Positions 41,701-48,930 of a stretch of 64,000 nt of DNA are shown piece by piece (positions within the stretch are counted from its first letter, which is position 1; each line of letters starts with the position of its first letter). A program made the position numbers and the translations under genes. Under the pieces are notes generated by a model. It was not told where the DNA came from. It searched no databases and worked only from the letters and a program-made list of their open reading frames with translations. The DNA comes from Mycobacterium interjectum (lineage in GTDB: Bacteria > Actinomycetota > Actinomycetes > Mycobacteriales > Mycobacteriaceae), in assembly GCA_002102225.1 (NCBI GenBank), contig LQPB01000082.1, forward strand, positions 52,989 to 116,988. The letters are read 5' to 3'.

Positions 41701-42124
41701 GCCGATAGGACAGGACCAGGAGCACGATCGCGACGATGTGCACCGCAAAACCGAGATTCTCGCCGAAGGATTCGGCCGCGGTGTTGTCCCCGGCGGCGAT
41801 GTCGGCGGCGTTCAAGGCGGCGGCCAGGATCATGTTGCCGAGCAGCAGCACCCAGGCGATGCGTTTGCGCGCGGTGAGCGCGGCGGCCAGCAAGGCGAGC
41901 ACGAACGACCATGCGATGCTGGTGTCGGGGAAGTTGAACAGGTAGTCGTTGATGAATTCCCGCGGGACCTTGATCAGCCACCGGATCAGGGGCGACACGC
42001 TGGCGACCAGCGACACGGTCGCGATGACCCCGACCGTCCAGCCCGCCGCCGCCGGCACCCACCGATACCGGGAGTTCGGCTGACTGCCCGAACGCGGGCC
42101 GAAGCGGGACGTAGCTACAGTCAC
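38783..42124 (-). CDS. lysX: LysX: lysyl-phosphatidylglycerol synthase / lysyl-tRNA synthetase fusion
   Basis: 1113 aa from GTG 42124 (MTVATSRFGPRSGSQPNSRY). Layout: seven or so membrane helices (about 25-240), an MprF-type DUF2156 aminoacyl-transferase domain (about 240-570), an OB anticodon-binding fold (about 640-730) and a class II LysRS catalytic core (motif 2 FRNEGVDFSHNPEFT; motif 3 MGMGIDRLVM). It adds lysine to phosphatidylglycerol, which protects against cationic peptides. The frame is open to 42292, but the extra 56 residues would lie inside the divergent infC leader and are not conserved with the M. tuberculosis N-terminus, whereas the sequence after the GTG is. Confidence 0.93.
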   Translation of the reverse strand: MTVATSRFGPRSGSQPNSRYRWVPAAAGWTVGVIATVSLVASVSPLIRWLIKVPREFINDYLFNFPDTSIAWSFVLALLAAALTARKRIAWVLLLGNMILAAALNAADIAAGDNTAAESFGENLGFAVHIVAIVLLVLSYRQFWAKVRRAALVKATAVLVAGWVIGILASWGLVEMFPGTLAPDSRFWYVVNRVVGFSLVDPDAFTGRPHVLLNAVFGLFGALALIAATIVLFQSQRADNALTGEDESAIRGLLELYGKNDSLGYFATRRDKSVVFAHSGRAAVTYRVEVGVCLASGDPVGDPRAWPQAIDAWLGLCQTYGWAPGVMGASSQGAQAYREAGLNALELGDEAILLASDFKLSGPDMRGVRQAVTRARRAGLTVRIRRHRDISADEMADTISRADAWRDTQTERGFSMALGRLGDPADGDCLLVEALDRDDRVVAMLSLVPWGSTGVSLDLMRRSPQSPNGTIELMVSELALNAETLGIIRISLNFAMFRSAFEQGAQLGAGPVARLWRGFLLFFSRWWQLETLYRSNMKYQPDWVPRYACYEDARLIPRVGVASALAEGFLAFPFSRRKTHTGHHPAVPARLAESGLLHHDGSAPDVSSLQRRASAVEAEESRSRLPEQVRVRLAKLKILQRNGVDAYPVGTPPSHTIARALDADDEESVSVAGRILRIRDYGGVLFAQVRDWSGELQVLLDNSHLERSRTADFTAAIDLGDLVEMTGHMGYSKNGTRSLIVRDWRMIGKCLRPLPNKWKGLTDPEARVRTRYVDLAVNPESRDLIRARSSVLRSVRETLFAKDFIEVETPILQQIHGGATARPFVTHINTYDMDLFLRIAPELYLKRLCVGGVERVFELGRAFRNEGVDFSHNPEFTLLEAYQAHADYKAWIDGCRELIQNAAQAANGEQTVLRPRRGGDGTDGRLEPVDISGIWPVKTVFDAVSEALGERVDTETSLAALRKLSDAVHIPYRAHWDSGAVVLELYEHLVEDKTEEPTFYIDFPTSVSPLTRPHRSQPGVAERWDLVAWGVELGTAYSELTDPVEQRRRLQEQSLLAAGGDPEAMELDEDFLQAMEYAMPPTGGMGMGIDRLVMLITGRSIRETLPFPLAKPH

Positions 42125-42271
42125 AGACCGCGAGGATAAGCCCTCAACCCATGAAAATCCTGGCGAAGCGCCAAGAGCGATGGCGGGCAGTTGCGCGCGG
42201 TACCGGCGTGGCGTCGTCGGGCCGAACTCCCGCCCCGGGCGCAGACGTGCTGGAAGACGCCCCACGGCTGC

Positions 42272-42570
42272 TAAACTGTGGGCTGCGACCATCCCGGTGA
42301 ACGCCGGGGAACAGTAAGTGGAGTCCCACTCCCACCGCTAGCCGCGAGACAGGTTTCGATCCTCTTTCAGGCGACACGGTCCGGTCACAGGCGTCGTGGA
42401 TGCCTGTTCCGCGGATAGCGCGGGCGGCTGGTACCAGCCGCGATCGGTCGGCATTGGGCCCTGCTTGTGCAGGGCTTTTTTGCTGGTGTGTGGGTTTTCG
42501 CCGCTGAACCTCCGACGGGCATGGGGACTGGCCGCCACCGGAGAAGTAGAAGCCCAACAAGGGAGGCCCC
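42272..42570 (+). ncRNA. Structured infC-rpmI-rplT leader
   Basis: From a candidate -10 TAAACT (42272-42277) to the infC start there are about 290 nt. Visible hairpins are CCCGG-N6-CCGGG (42293-42308), GTGG-N4-CCAC (42318-42329) and a strong GCGGCTG-GTAC-CAGCCGC (42424-42441). A terminator (42458-42481) follows. A seven-codon GTG...TAG frame (42318-42341, peptide VESHSHR) has GGGGA seven nt upstream and may be a leader peptide. The layout suggests attenuation of the IF3-L35-L20 operon. No Rfam match could be checked. Confidence 0.6.
42458..42481 (+). terminator. Intrinsic terminator / attenuator upstream of infC
   Basis: A perfect 7-bp stem GCCCTGC / GCAGGGC with a TTGT loop is followed directly by six T. 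It lies 90 nt before the infC start, inside the transcript rather than after a gene, so it most likely acts as an attenuator. U-tract terminators of this quality are uncommon in mycobacteria. Confidence 0.8.
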
Positions 42571-43179
42571 ATCAGCACTGAGACCCGCGTCAACGAGCGC
42601 ATCCGCGTACCTGAAGTCCGGTTGATCGGCCCAGGAGGGGAGCAGGTAGGCATAGTGCGCATCGAAGACGCACTGCGCGTCGCCGCGGACGCCGATCTCG
42701 ATCTCGTCGAAGTTGCCCCGAACGCCAGACCACCGGTCTGCAAGATCATGGATTACGGCAAGTTCAAATACGAGGCGGCGCAAAAGGCGCGCGAATCCCG
42801 CCGGAACCAGCAGCAGACCGTCGTCAAAGAACAAAAGCTGCGACCCAAGATCGACGATCACGATTACGAGACCAAGAAGGGCCACGTAATTCGCTTCCTG
42901 GAGGCGGGATCGAAGGTCAAGGTCACCATCATGTTTCGTGGACGCGAGCAGTCGAGGCCCGAGTTGGGCTACCGATTGCTGCAGCGGCTGGGCGCGGATG
43001 TCGCCGAATACGGATTCGTCGAAACGTCCGCCAAGCAGGACGGCCGCAACATGACGATGGTGCTGGCGCCGCACCGCGGTGCGAAGACCCGCGCCAGGGC
43101 GCGGCATCCCGAGGGACCGGAGAGCAGTGCGGCGACGGACACCGACGCGGCGCCGGACACGGACCCGTCGGCCAACTGA
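42571..43179 (+). CDS. infC: Translation initiation factor IF-3
   Basis: 202 aa from ATC 42571 (encoded ISTETRVNERIRVPEVRLIG, initiated with Met). The conserved IF3 N-terminus begins exactly there with GGGAGG five nt upstream, and no ATG, GTG or TTG is available. The first ATG (42622) would remove 17 conserved residues. N-terminal domain about 5-75, linker AAQKARESRRNQQQ, C-terminal domain about 85-170, then a variable acidic tail. Non-canonical start codons are a hallmark of infC because IF3 rejects them, giving autoregulation. Confidence 0.95.
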   Translation: MSTETRVNERIRVPEVRLIGPGGEQVGIVRIEDALRVAADADLDLVEVAPNARPPVCKIMDYGKFKYEAAQKARESRRNQQQTVVKEQKLRPKIDDHDYETKKGHVIRFLEAGSKVKVTIMFRGREQSRPELGYRLLQRLGADVAEYGFVETSAKQDGRNMTMVLAPHRGAKTRARARHPEGPESSAATDTDAAPDTDPSAN

Positions 43180-43230
43180 GCTGACAGCGCGAGCAAGTAC
43201 GAGCGGTACGAGAAACTAAGTAGAGGAAAC

Positions 43231-43425
43231 ATGCCCAAGGCCAAGACCCACAGCGGGGCTTCGAAGCGGTTCAGGCGCACTGGTAGCGGAAAGATCGTGC
43301 GCCAGAAGGCGAATCGGCGCCACCTGCTCGAGCACAAGCCCACCAAGCGAACCCGGCGGCTCGACGGCCGCACGGTGGTCGCAGCGAACGACACCAAGCG
43401 CGTCAACAAGCTGCTCAACGGCTGA
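43231..43425 (+). CDS. rpmI: 50S ribosomal protein L35
   Basis: 64 aa, the usual length. It starts MPKAKTHSGASKRFRRTGSG, is very basic, and contains the family stretch HLLEHKPTKRTRRL. It lies 51 nt after infC, with AGAGGAAAC before the start. Second gene of the infC operon; builds the large ribosomal subunit. Confidence 0.97.
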   Translation: MPKAKTHSGASKRFRRTGSGKIVRQKANRRHLLEHKPTKRTRRLDGRTVVAANDTKRVNKLLNG

Positions 43426-43482
43426 CCAGCCGACCAGACCCTGACGAACCAATTACTGCCTGAACGAGAGTAGGAACATCCA

Positions 43483-43878
43483 ATGGCACGCGTGAAGCGG
43501 GCGGTCAACGCCCACAAGAAGAGGCGCAGCGTCCTGAAAGCCTCGAAAGGCTATCGCGGCCAGCGATCCCGGCTCTACCGCAAAGCCAAAGAGCAGCAAC
43601 TGCATTCACTGAACTACGCCTACCGCGACCGCCGTGCGCGCAAGGGCGAGTTCCGCAAGTTGTGGATCTCCCGGATCAACGCGGCCGCGCGCGCCAACGA
43701 CATCACCTATAACCGGCTGATCCAGGGCCTCAAGGCCGCCGGCGTCGAGGTGGACCGCAAGAACCTCGCCGACATCGCGATCACCGATCCGGCGGCGTTC
43801 ACCGCGCTGGTCGACGTCGCCCGGGCGGCCCTGCCCGACGACGTCAACGCCCCCTCGGATTCGGGAGAGGCCGCTTAA
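43483..43878 (+). CDS. rplT: 50S ribosomal protein L20
   Basis: 131 aa. It starts MARVKRAVNAHKKRRSVLKA, with SRLYRKAKEQ and the globular C-terminus KLWISRINAAARAN typical of L20. The C-terminal tail (DDVNAPSDSGEAA) is a short actinobacterial extension. In other bacteria L20 represses its own operon by binding the leader mRNA, and the structured infC leader here makes that worth testing. Confidence 0.97.
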   Translation: MARVKRAVNAHKKRRSVLKASKGYRGQRSRLYRKAKEQQLHSLNYAYRDRRARKGEFRKLWISRINAAARANDITYNRLIQGLKAAGVEVDRKNLADIAITDPAAFTALVDVARAALPDDVNAPSDSGEAA

Positions 43879-43887
43879 CCCGCGACG

Positions 43888-44682
43888 ATGCCCGCCGCCC
43901 TCACGGAACGCTCGGCCCGGGTGGTCGCGGCGGTCAAATTGCACCGGCACGTCGGTCGCCGGCGGGCGGGCCGATTCCTGGCCGAAGGCCCCAACCTGGT
44001 CGAGGCCGCGTCCGCTCGCGGGTTGATCCGCGAGGTGTTCGTCACCGAAGCCGCCGCGCAACGGCACTCCCGGCTGCTGGACGGCCAGCGCTGCCCGGTC
44101 CATCTGGTCACCGACCGGGCCGCAAAAGCGCTGTCGGACACCGTCACTCCGACGGGGTTGGTCGCGGTGTGCGACATGCCGGCGACCCGGCTCGAGGATG
44201 TGGTGGCCGCCCCGCCGCGGTTGGTCGCGGTTCCCGTCGCGATCGGTGAGCCGGGCAATGCGGGCACGCTGATCCGCATCGCCGACGCCATGGGCGCGGG
44301 CGCGGTGATCCTCGGCGGGCACAGCGTCGACCCGTACAACGGCAAGTGCCTGCGCGCCTCGGCGGGCAGCATCTTCTCGATCCCGGTCGTCGCCGCGCCG
44401 GACGTCCCCGCCGCCGTCGCCGCCTTGCGCGGCGCCGGGCTGCGGGTGCTGGCGACCGCGACCGACGGGGCGACGCGCCTCGACGAGGCGGACCTGGGGG
44501 CGCCGACGGCCTGGTTGTTCGGCGCCGAGGCGCACGGGTTGCCGGCCGAGCTCGCGACGGTCGCCGACGATCGCGTGTGCATCCCGATGTCGGGCGGCGC
44601 AGAGAGCCTGAACGTCGCCGCCGCGGCGGCGATCTGCCTCTACCAGAGCGCACACGCTCTGGGTCTGCTCAGGCGGCCCTGA
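43888..44682 (+). CDS. tsnR: SpoU-family 23S rRNA 2'-O-methyltransferase
   Basis: 264 aa, nine nt after rplT. The N-terminal substrate-binding domain (RRAGRFLAEGPNLVEAA) is followed by a trefoil-knot SPOUT core with motifs EPGNAGTLIRIADAMG, WLFGAEAHGLP and IPMSGGAESLNVAAAAAICLY. The M. tuberculosis gene at this place is called tsnR (Rv1644). It methylates a 23S rRNA ribose; the exact site, and any thiostrepton link, is not evident here. The 3' end overlaps the convergent DUF2236 gene by 14 nt. Confidence 0.93.
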   Translation: MPAALTERSARVVAAVKLHRHVGRRRAGRFLAEGPNLVEAASARGLIREVFVTEAAAQRHSRLLDGQRCPVHLVTDRAAKALSDTVTPTGLVAVCDMPATRLEDVVAAPPRLVAVPVAIGEPGNAGTLIRIADAMGAGAVILGGHSVDPYNGKCLRASAGSIFSIPVVAAPDVPAAVAALRGAGLRVLATATDGATRLDEADLGAPTAWLFGAEAHGLPAELATVADDRVCIPMSGGAESLNVAAAAAICLYQSAHALGLLRRP

Positions 44683-45712
44683 CGCGTCCGCGGGCCGGGC
44701 GCAGACCCGCCAGCGATAGCGTGCCGTGCACCAGCGAGCCGGCCCGCTCCATGAGCGCCTTGGCCGGGTCGAGAGCGGACCTCGGCCGCGGCGGAAAGTA
44801 ATGCATCGGCAGCCCGCGGCGGTCGCGCGGCGGTCCCATGAACGCCGGAGCCTCGACCAGTGGCGCGTCGCTGGGCAGCCGCCCCTGGGCGCGGCGATAG
44901 GCCGCCAGCGCGCGCGGGTGCAGCCGGATCTCGTCGGGGACCGCCAGGAACGCCAGCTCGACGGCCTTGCCGAACAGGCGCAGCAGCACCTCGTCGCCCG
45001 CGGTCCAGTGCATTCCCGCCTTCTCGCGAACCGCGGGCTCGAACAGCCCCGCCGCGATCCAGCGTTGGCCGGCCACCAGCGGCTTGAACAACTGGTCCCA
45101 GATCGGCGTGGGCATCAGCACGAACTTGGGTTTGGGAATCCGGATCTTGAAGATGTCCAGCGTCGCCTGGTTGATTTCCAGCTCGTCGCGACAGACCCGC
45201 TCCCAGTACTCCTGGAACTCCTCCCACGATTTGGGCACCGGCCGCATGCTCATGCCGTACATCCGGTACCACTGCACGTGCTCGTCGAACAGCTGCCGCT
45301 TCTCGGCCTCGGTCAGGCCACCGCAGAAGTAGTCAGCGACCTTGATGATGAGCATGAAGAACGTGGCGTGCGCCCAGTAGAACGTCTCGGGGTTCAGCGC
45401 GTGGTAGCGACGTCCCGCGGCGTCGACGCCCTTGATGGTGCGGTGGTAGCCCTTGATCTGCTGGCCGGTCTCGGCCGCCCGGTCGCCGTCGTACACCACG
45501 CCCATGATCGGGTACACCGAGCGCGCCACGCGCTGCAGCGGCTCGCGCAACAGGATCGAATGTTCCTCGACACCGGCGCCCAGTTCCGGATACATGTTCT
45601 GAATCGCCCCGATCCAGACGCCCATCATTCCGGTGCGGAGGTCACCGAAGTACTTCCAGGTGAGCGAGTCGGGCCCCAGCGGATCGGCGGATGTCGTTGC
45701 CATGGCAGTCAT
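44669..45712 (-). CDS. DUF2236 (MpaB-like) oxygenase family protein, Rv1645c type
   Basis: 347 aa from ATG 45712, with AGGAGG close upstream. The DUF2236 features are visible: WKYFGDLRTGMMG near the start, LQRVARSVYPIMG, and the YHALNPETFYWAHATF stretch with His and Tyr typical of this haem-binding family related to latex-clearing and MpaB oxygenases. The substrate is unknown. It is convergent with tsnR, as in M. tuberculosis. Confidence 0.88.
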   Translation of the reverse strand: MTAMATTSADPLGPDSLTWKYFGDLRTGMMGVWIGAIQNMYPELGAGVEEHSILLREPLQRVARSVYPIMGVVYDGDRAAETGQQIKGYHRTIKGVDAAGRRYHALNPETFYWAHATFFMLIIKVADYFCGGLTEAEKRQLFDEHVQWYRMYGMSMRPVPKSWEEFQEYWERVCRDELEINQATLDIFKIRIPKPKFVLMPTPIWDQLFKPLVAGQRWIAAGLFEPAVREKAGMHWTAGDEVLLRLFGKAVELAFLAVPDEIRLHPRALAAYRRAQGRLPSDAPLVEAPAFMGPPRDRRGLPMHYFPPRPRSALDPAKALMERAGSLVHGTLSLAGLRPARGRVRAA

Positions 45713-45752
45713 CTCGGCCTCCTGCGCCTAACTGGGCTCACGATAAGCTCTG

Positions 45753-45768
45753 ACAACATGCGTTGTCT
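45753..45768. promoter_or_regulatory. Inverted repeat upstream of the DUF2236 gene
   Basis: GACAAC-N4-GTTGTC, perfect 6-bp arms, lies 41 bp before the DUF2236 start codon in the divergent gap with the PE gene (45713-45968). The size fits a TetR- or GntR-type operator. No regulator gene is adjacent. Confidence 0.4.
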
Positions 45769-45968
45769 AGAATTTCGGCGGGCGCGTCGGGCGACGTTGT
45801 CGAGTCGCAACTTTTGCGTGACCGCGGCCGGCTCCGGGGGCGTCCAAAAAATGCTGCAAAGACACCTGAGCACGCCTATTTTCAGTTGCGTTGTCGGCTG
45901 TTACCCTTTGTTCTCGCCGCTGATTCGGCGGTCTGCTTCGTCGGTTTGTTAGCCAAGGAGGCACGCCA

Positions 45969-46727
45969 GTGTCGTCGCTGAATGTAATCCCGGAAACGGT
46001 GTCCACGGCGAGCGGGAATTTGCAGAACTTGGGCTCCGCGTTGCGCAGCGCGAATGCGGCGGCGGCGAGCCAAACCACGGCAATTGCGGCGCCGGCCGCT
46101 GACGAGGTCTCGTCGGCGATTTCGGCTGTCCTGGGTGCGCATGCCCAGGAATTCCAAGCCCTCAGCGCCAGGGCGGCGGCCTTCCACGACGAGTTCGTGA
46201 ATTTGTTGAACGGTGGTGCCGCGCAGTACCTCAACGCCGAGGCGGCGAACGCTCAGCAAGCTTTGGCGAATGGGGTGACTGCGCCCGCTGGCGGTGTCGC
46301 AGGCGCCGCCGCCAATGCGGCGGACACGGTCGACAACACCCTCGGCGCCATTAATCTCAACTACCCACTGGGTCCCTTGGAAATGTCGCTCAGCGCGACC
46401 CCGATCTTCGTCAGCGACGGCATGGGCGGATCGATGCTTAGCGGGCTAATCGGAGCCGGCGCCGTGACCTATAACCTCCCGTGGGCCTCCGGGGTATTGG
46501 CGTCGGCGAACGTCAGCGAGGGCTTCTCGCCCACGGGCGGGTGGTTTGGCCATATCCTCGAAACTTGGCCGCTCGGCGCCTGGGTATCGGTCGATGGAAC
46601 CGGGTCCTTCTTCCCCCTCGGAATCAGCAGCCTGGCTTACAACTTCGACGGTTTGGAGATTTCCATTCCGGGAACCGGCCGGTTGGGCCCGTTTGTCCCG
46701 AACGTGACCTGGAATCCCAACCCCTGA
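45969..46727 (+). CDS. PE family protein (position of PE17, Rv1646)
   Basis: 252 aa from GTG 45969, with AAGGAGG nine nt upstream. The PE domain (about 1-100) begins MSSLNVIPETVSTASGNLQN. The type VII secretion signal YxxxE is YLNAE. The C-terminal 150 residues are a beta-rich, Gly/Ser domain without repeats. PE proteins are exported by ESX systems, and Rv1646 (PE17) sits at this point in M. tuberculosis. No PPE partner is adjacent. Confidence 0.92.
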   Translation: MSSLNVIPETVSTASGNLQNLGSALRSANAAAASQTTAIAAPAADEVSSAISAVLGAHAQEFQALSARAAAFHDEFVNLLNGGAAQYLNAEAANAQQALANGVTAPAGGVAGAAANAADTVDNTLGAINLNYPLGPLEMSLSATPIFVSDGMGGSMLSGLIGAGAVTYNLPWASGVLASANVSEGFSPTGGWFGHILETWPLGAWVSVDGTGSFFPLGISSLAYNFDGLEISIPGTGRLGPFVPNVTWNPNP

Positions 46728-46871
46728 TATCGGGCAGTGCAGGGACCGGACAGCGCAGCCGTTCGACAACCCATGACCAACGAAATTCGGGCCGGCCAAA
46801 CGCTGCCGGAAAGGTAAATCCCTCGCCGCTGAAAGAACTTTTGTCCCCTGTCGAGAGGGTGCCTTCGCTGT

Positions 46872-46877
46872 TAAGAT
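46872..46877 (+). promoter_or_regulatory. Candidate extended -10 promoter of second PE gene
   Basis: TGTTAAGAT gives an extended -10 (TG-N-TAAGAT) 46 bp before the start codon. The -35 is unclear; TTGTCC lies further upstream than usual. Confidence 0.35.
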
Positions 46878-46923
46878 CACTCGGTAATCTGCGCGGTGAG
46901 CTCTTTGTCGAAGAAAGGGTGCT

Positions 46924-47883
46924 ATGTCATTTATCAGCGTCGTGCCCGACGTAATGACTACGGCGAGCGCGAATTTATCGGATATCGGATCTTCACTGCG
47001 GGCGGCCCATGCAGCGGCCGTGGCCCAGACGACTGCGATCGCGGCACCGGGCGCCGATGAGGTGTCGGCGGTGATCACTTCGTTTTTTGGTTCGGCCGGC
47101 CAAGAATTCCAAGCCCTCGGCGCGCAGGCGGCGGCTTATCACGACAACTTCGTGGGTGCATTGAATGCCGGGCTCGGTCAGTACGTCAGCGCCGAAGCCG
47201 CCAATGTCCAGCAAACGTTGGCAAGCGCAGTGAATGCTCCGGTGGCCGCCGCCGCGCAGTCCATCAGCACCCCGTTTGGTCCCGTATCGCTCACCCTCGG
47301 CGGGAGTCTGCCTAATCCCGGCCCGAACGGGCCGTTCTCCGGATTCGCGAATGCGACCAACGCGCTGTTTGGCACAGCGACCGTCACGGTGTCCGGGAAT
47401 GTTTTAACGAGCCCCATCTACGGTCCCGGAACGGAATTCCAAGTTACCGGGGGGACCTTCAGCGCGCCCCAGCTGCTCTCGTTTCTCACCGCTACCGCGG
47501 GTCCCACCGTCACGGGCAATGTGTCACTCATGAATAGCGTCAACACACTCATCACCGATTTGCAGACGGGAAACTTGCCGGGCGCCGCCTTGGCGCTCAT
47601 TAGCACTCCCGGCAATTACTTGACCGCCGTGACGATCGGCTCTACTTCGGTCAACATTCCGATCGATACCACGGCCTACGGTGGGCCGGTCGGCACCCTG
47701 AGTATTCCCTTCGAGGGGGTTTTCGCCTCTCCCCAGCCGATAACGGCGTCGTGGCCGACGTTTACCGTTACGACCGGTGGGCCTACTTACGTCGTCGACG
47801 GCGCCAACAATCTTCCGATTGGCAGCACCAGTGGCTTCGTTCCCTATCTTCTGGGCGGAATCGCGAGCTTACTCGGTTTATAG
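46924..47883 (+). CDS. PE family protein
   Basis: 319 aa. The PE domain begins MSFISVVPDVMTTASANLSD, with secretion motif YVSAE near residue 87. The C-terminal region (about 105-319) is rich in Thr, Ser and Gly (e.g. GTATVTVSGNVL) and looks like a beta-structured domain. The PE domain is close to that of the preceding gene (both have SLRxAxAAAxxQTTAIAAP), suggesting local duplication. M. tuberculosis has only one PE gene here. Confidence 0.92.
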   Translation: MSFISVVPDVMTTASANLSDIGSSLRAAHAAAVAQTTAIAAPGADEVSAVITSFFGSAGQEFQALGAQAAAYHDNFVGALNAGLGQYVSAEAANVQQTLASAVNAPVAAAAQSISTPFGPVSLTLGGSLPNPGPNGPFSGFANATNALFGTATVTVSGNVLTSPIYGPGTEFQVTGGTFSAPQLLSFLTATAGPTVTGNVSLMNSVNTLITDLQTGNLPGAALALISTPGNYLTAVTIGSTSVNIPIDTTAYGGPVGTLSIPFEGVFASPQPITASWPTFTVTTGGPTYVVDGANNLPIGSTSGFVPYLLGGIASLLGL

Positions 47884-47979
47884 TCGCTTCCCCGGCGCGG
47901 CGGCGTCACGTTGCGAGATGCGACACAACCGCAGCGACCGTCGTTGCCCGCTTCTCCCGGTACCACCTAACCTGGCCAA

Positions 47980-48918
47980 GTGGAACTCGCGCCTCGCGAT
48001 CCGGACCAGGGCGAGCCCTCGGACTCGGACCCGAGGTCAGACTCGGAGGCGGTGACGACGGTTTCGCCTCTGGATTCGAAACGGCGCTCCCCGGCCGCCA
48101 CGGCCGGCCAGTGGTTGCGCAGCAGCAATCACAGCCCCGGCGTCGTCTCGTTCGTCCGGCGCGCCCGACGGCTGCTTCCCGGCGATCCCGAGTTCGGCGA
48201 CCCGCTGTCGACCGCGGGCGAGGGCGGCCCGCGCGCCGCCGCCCGCGCCGCCGACCGGCTGCTGGGGGACCGTGATGCCGTGTCGCGCGAAGTCAGCCTC
48301 GGCGTGCTGCAGGTGTGGCAGGCGCTGACCGAGGCGGTGTCCCGGCGCCCGGCAAACCCCGAGGTGACGCTCGTGTTCACCGACCTGGTGGGCTTTTCGA
48401 CCTGGTCGTTGCACGCGGGCGACGACGCGGCGCTGGTCCTGCTGCGACAGGTGGCGCGGGCCATCGAGCCGCCGCTCCTGGACGCCGGCGGGCACATCGT
48501 CAAACGCATGGGCGACGGGCTCATGGCCGTGTTCCGCGACCCGACGGTCGCCCTGCGGGCGGTGCTGGCCGCCAAGCAGGCGCTGAAATCGGTCGAGGTG
48601 GCGGGCTACACACCGCGGATGCGGGTCGGCATCCACACCGGTCGCCCGCAGCGCATGGCCGCGGACTGGCTCGGCGTCGACGTCAACATCGCCGCGCGGG
48701 TGATGGAACGCGCCACCAAAGGTGGAATCATGGTGTCGAGCTCGACGTTGGACCTCATACCGCAAACCGAGCTGGACGCGTTGGGCATCGTCGCCAAGCG
48801 TGCACGCAGGCCCGTCTTCGCGGGCAAGACCGCTGGCATCCCCTCCGACCTGGGGATATACCGCCTGAAGACTCTTAAGGAGTTAACAGCCTTTGATCAC
48901 GCTGACGAAACAAATTAG
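47980..48918 (+). CDS. Class III adenylate cyclase (Rv1647 type)
   Basis: 312 aa from GTG 47980. After an N-terminal region of about 125 residues comes a class III cyclase domain: metal-binding Asp135 (VFTDLVGFS) and Asp179 (KRMGDGLMAVF), adenine-specifying Lys175 and Asp234, transition-state Asn236 and Arg240 (GVDVNIAARVME). All catalytic residues are present, so it should make cAMP from ATP as a homodimer. No membrane segment. M. tuberculosis Rv1647 is a characterised cyclase. Confidence 0.93.
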   Translation: MELAPRDPDQGEPSDSDPRSDSEAVTTVSPLDSKRRSPAATAGQWLRSSNHSPGVVSFVRRARRLLPGDPEFGDPLSTAGEGGPRAAARAADRLLGDRDAVSREVSLGVLQVWQALTEAVSRRPANPEVTLVFTDLVGFSTWSLHAGDDAALVLLRQVARAIEPPLLDAGGHIVKRMGDGLMAVFRDPTVALRAVLAAKQALKSVEVAGYTPRMRVGIHTGRPQRMAADWLGVDVNIAARVMERATKGGIMVSSSTLDLIPQTELDALGIVAKRARRPVFAGKTAGIPSDLGIYRLKTLKELTAFDHADETN

Positions 48919-48930
48919 CCCGCATAATGG

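Noticed and set aside
42125..42292. Longer lysX N-terminus (56 extra residues)
   Set aside because: The extra sequence would lie within the infC promoter and leader and, as I recall the M. tuberculosis protein, is not conserved. The GTG at 42124 follows the conserved SSRSVT junction.
42424..42441. Core T-box sequence in the infC leader (GGTACC resemblance)
   Set aside because: The GGTACC belongs to a self-complementary hairpin and lacks the GGTGGnACCGCG context; infC leaders are also not tRNA-responsive in known cases.
42396..42581. 61-codon frame inside the infC leader
   Set aside because: It spans the terminator and runs past the IF3 start, with no ribosome site and no recognisable product.
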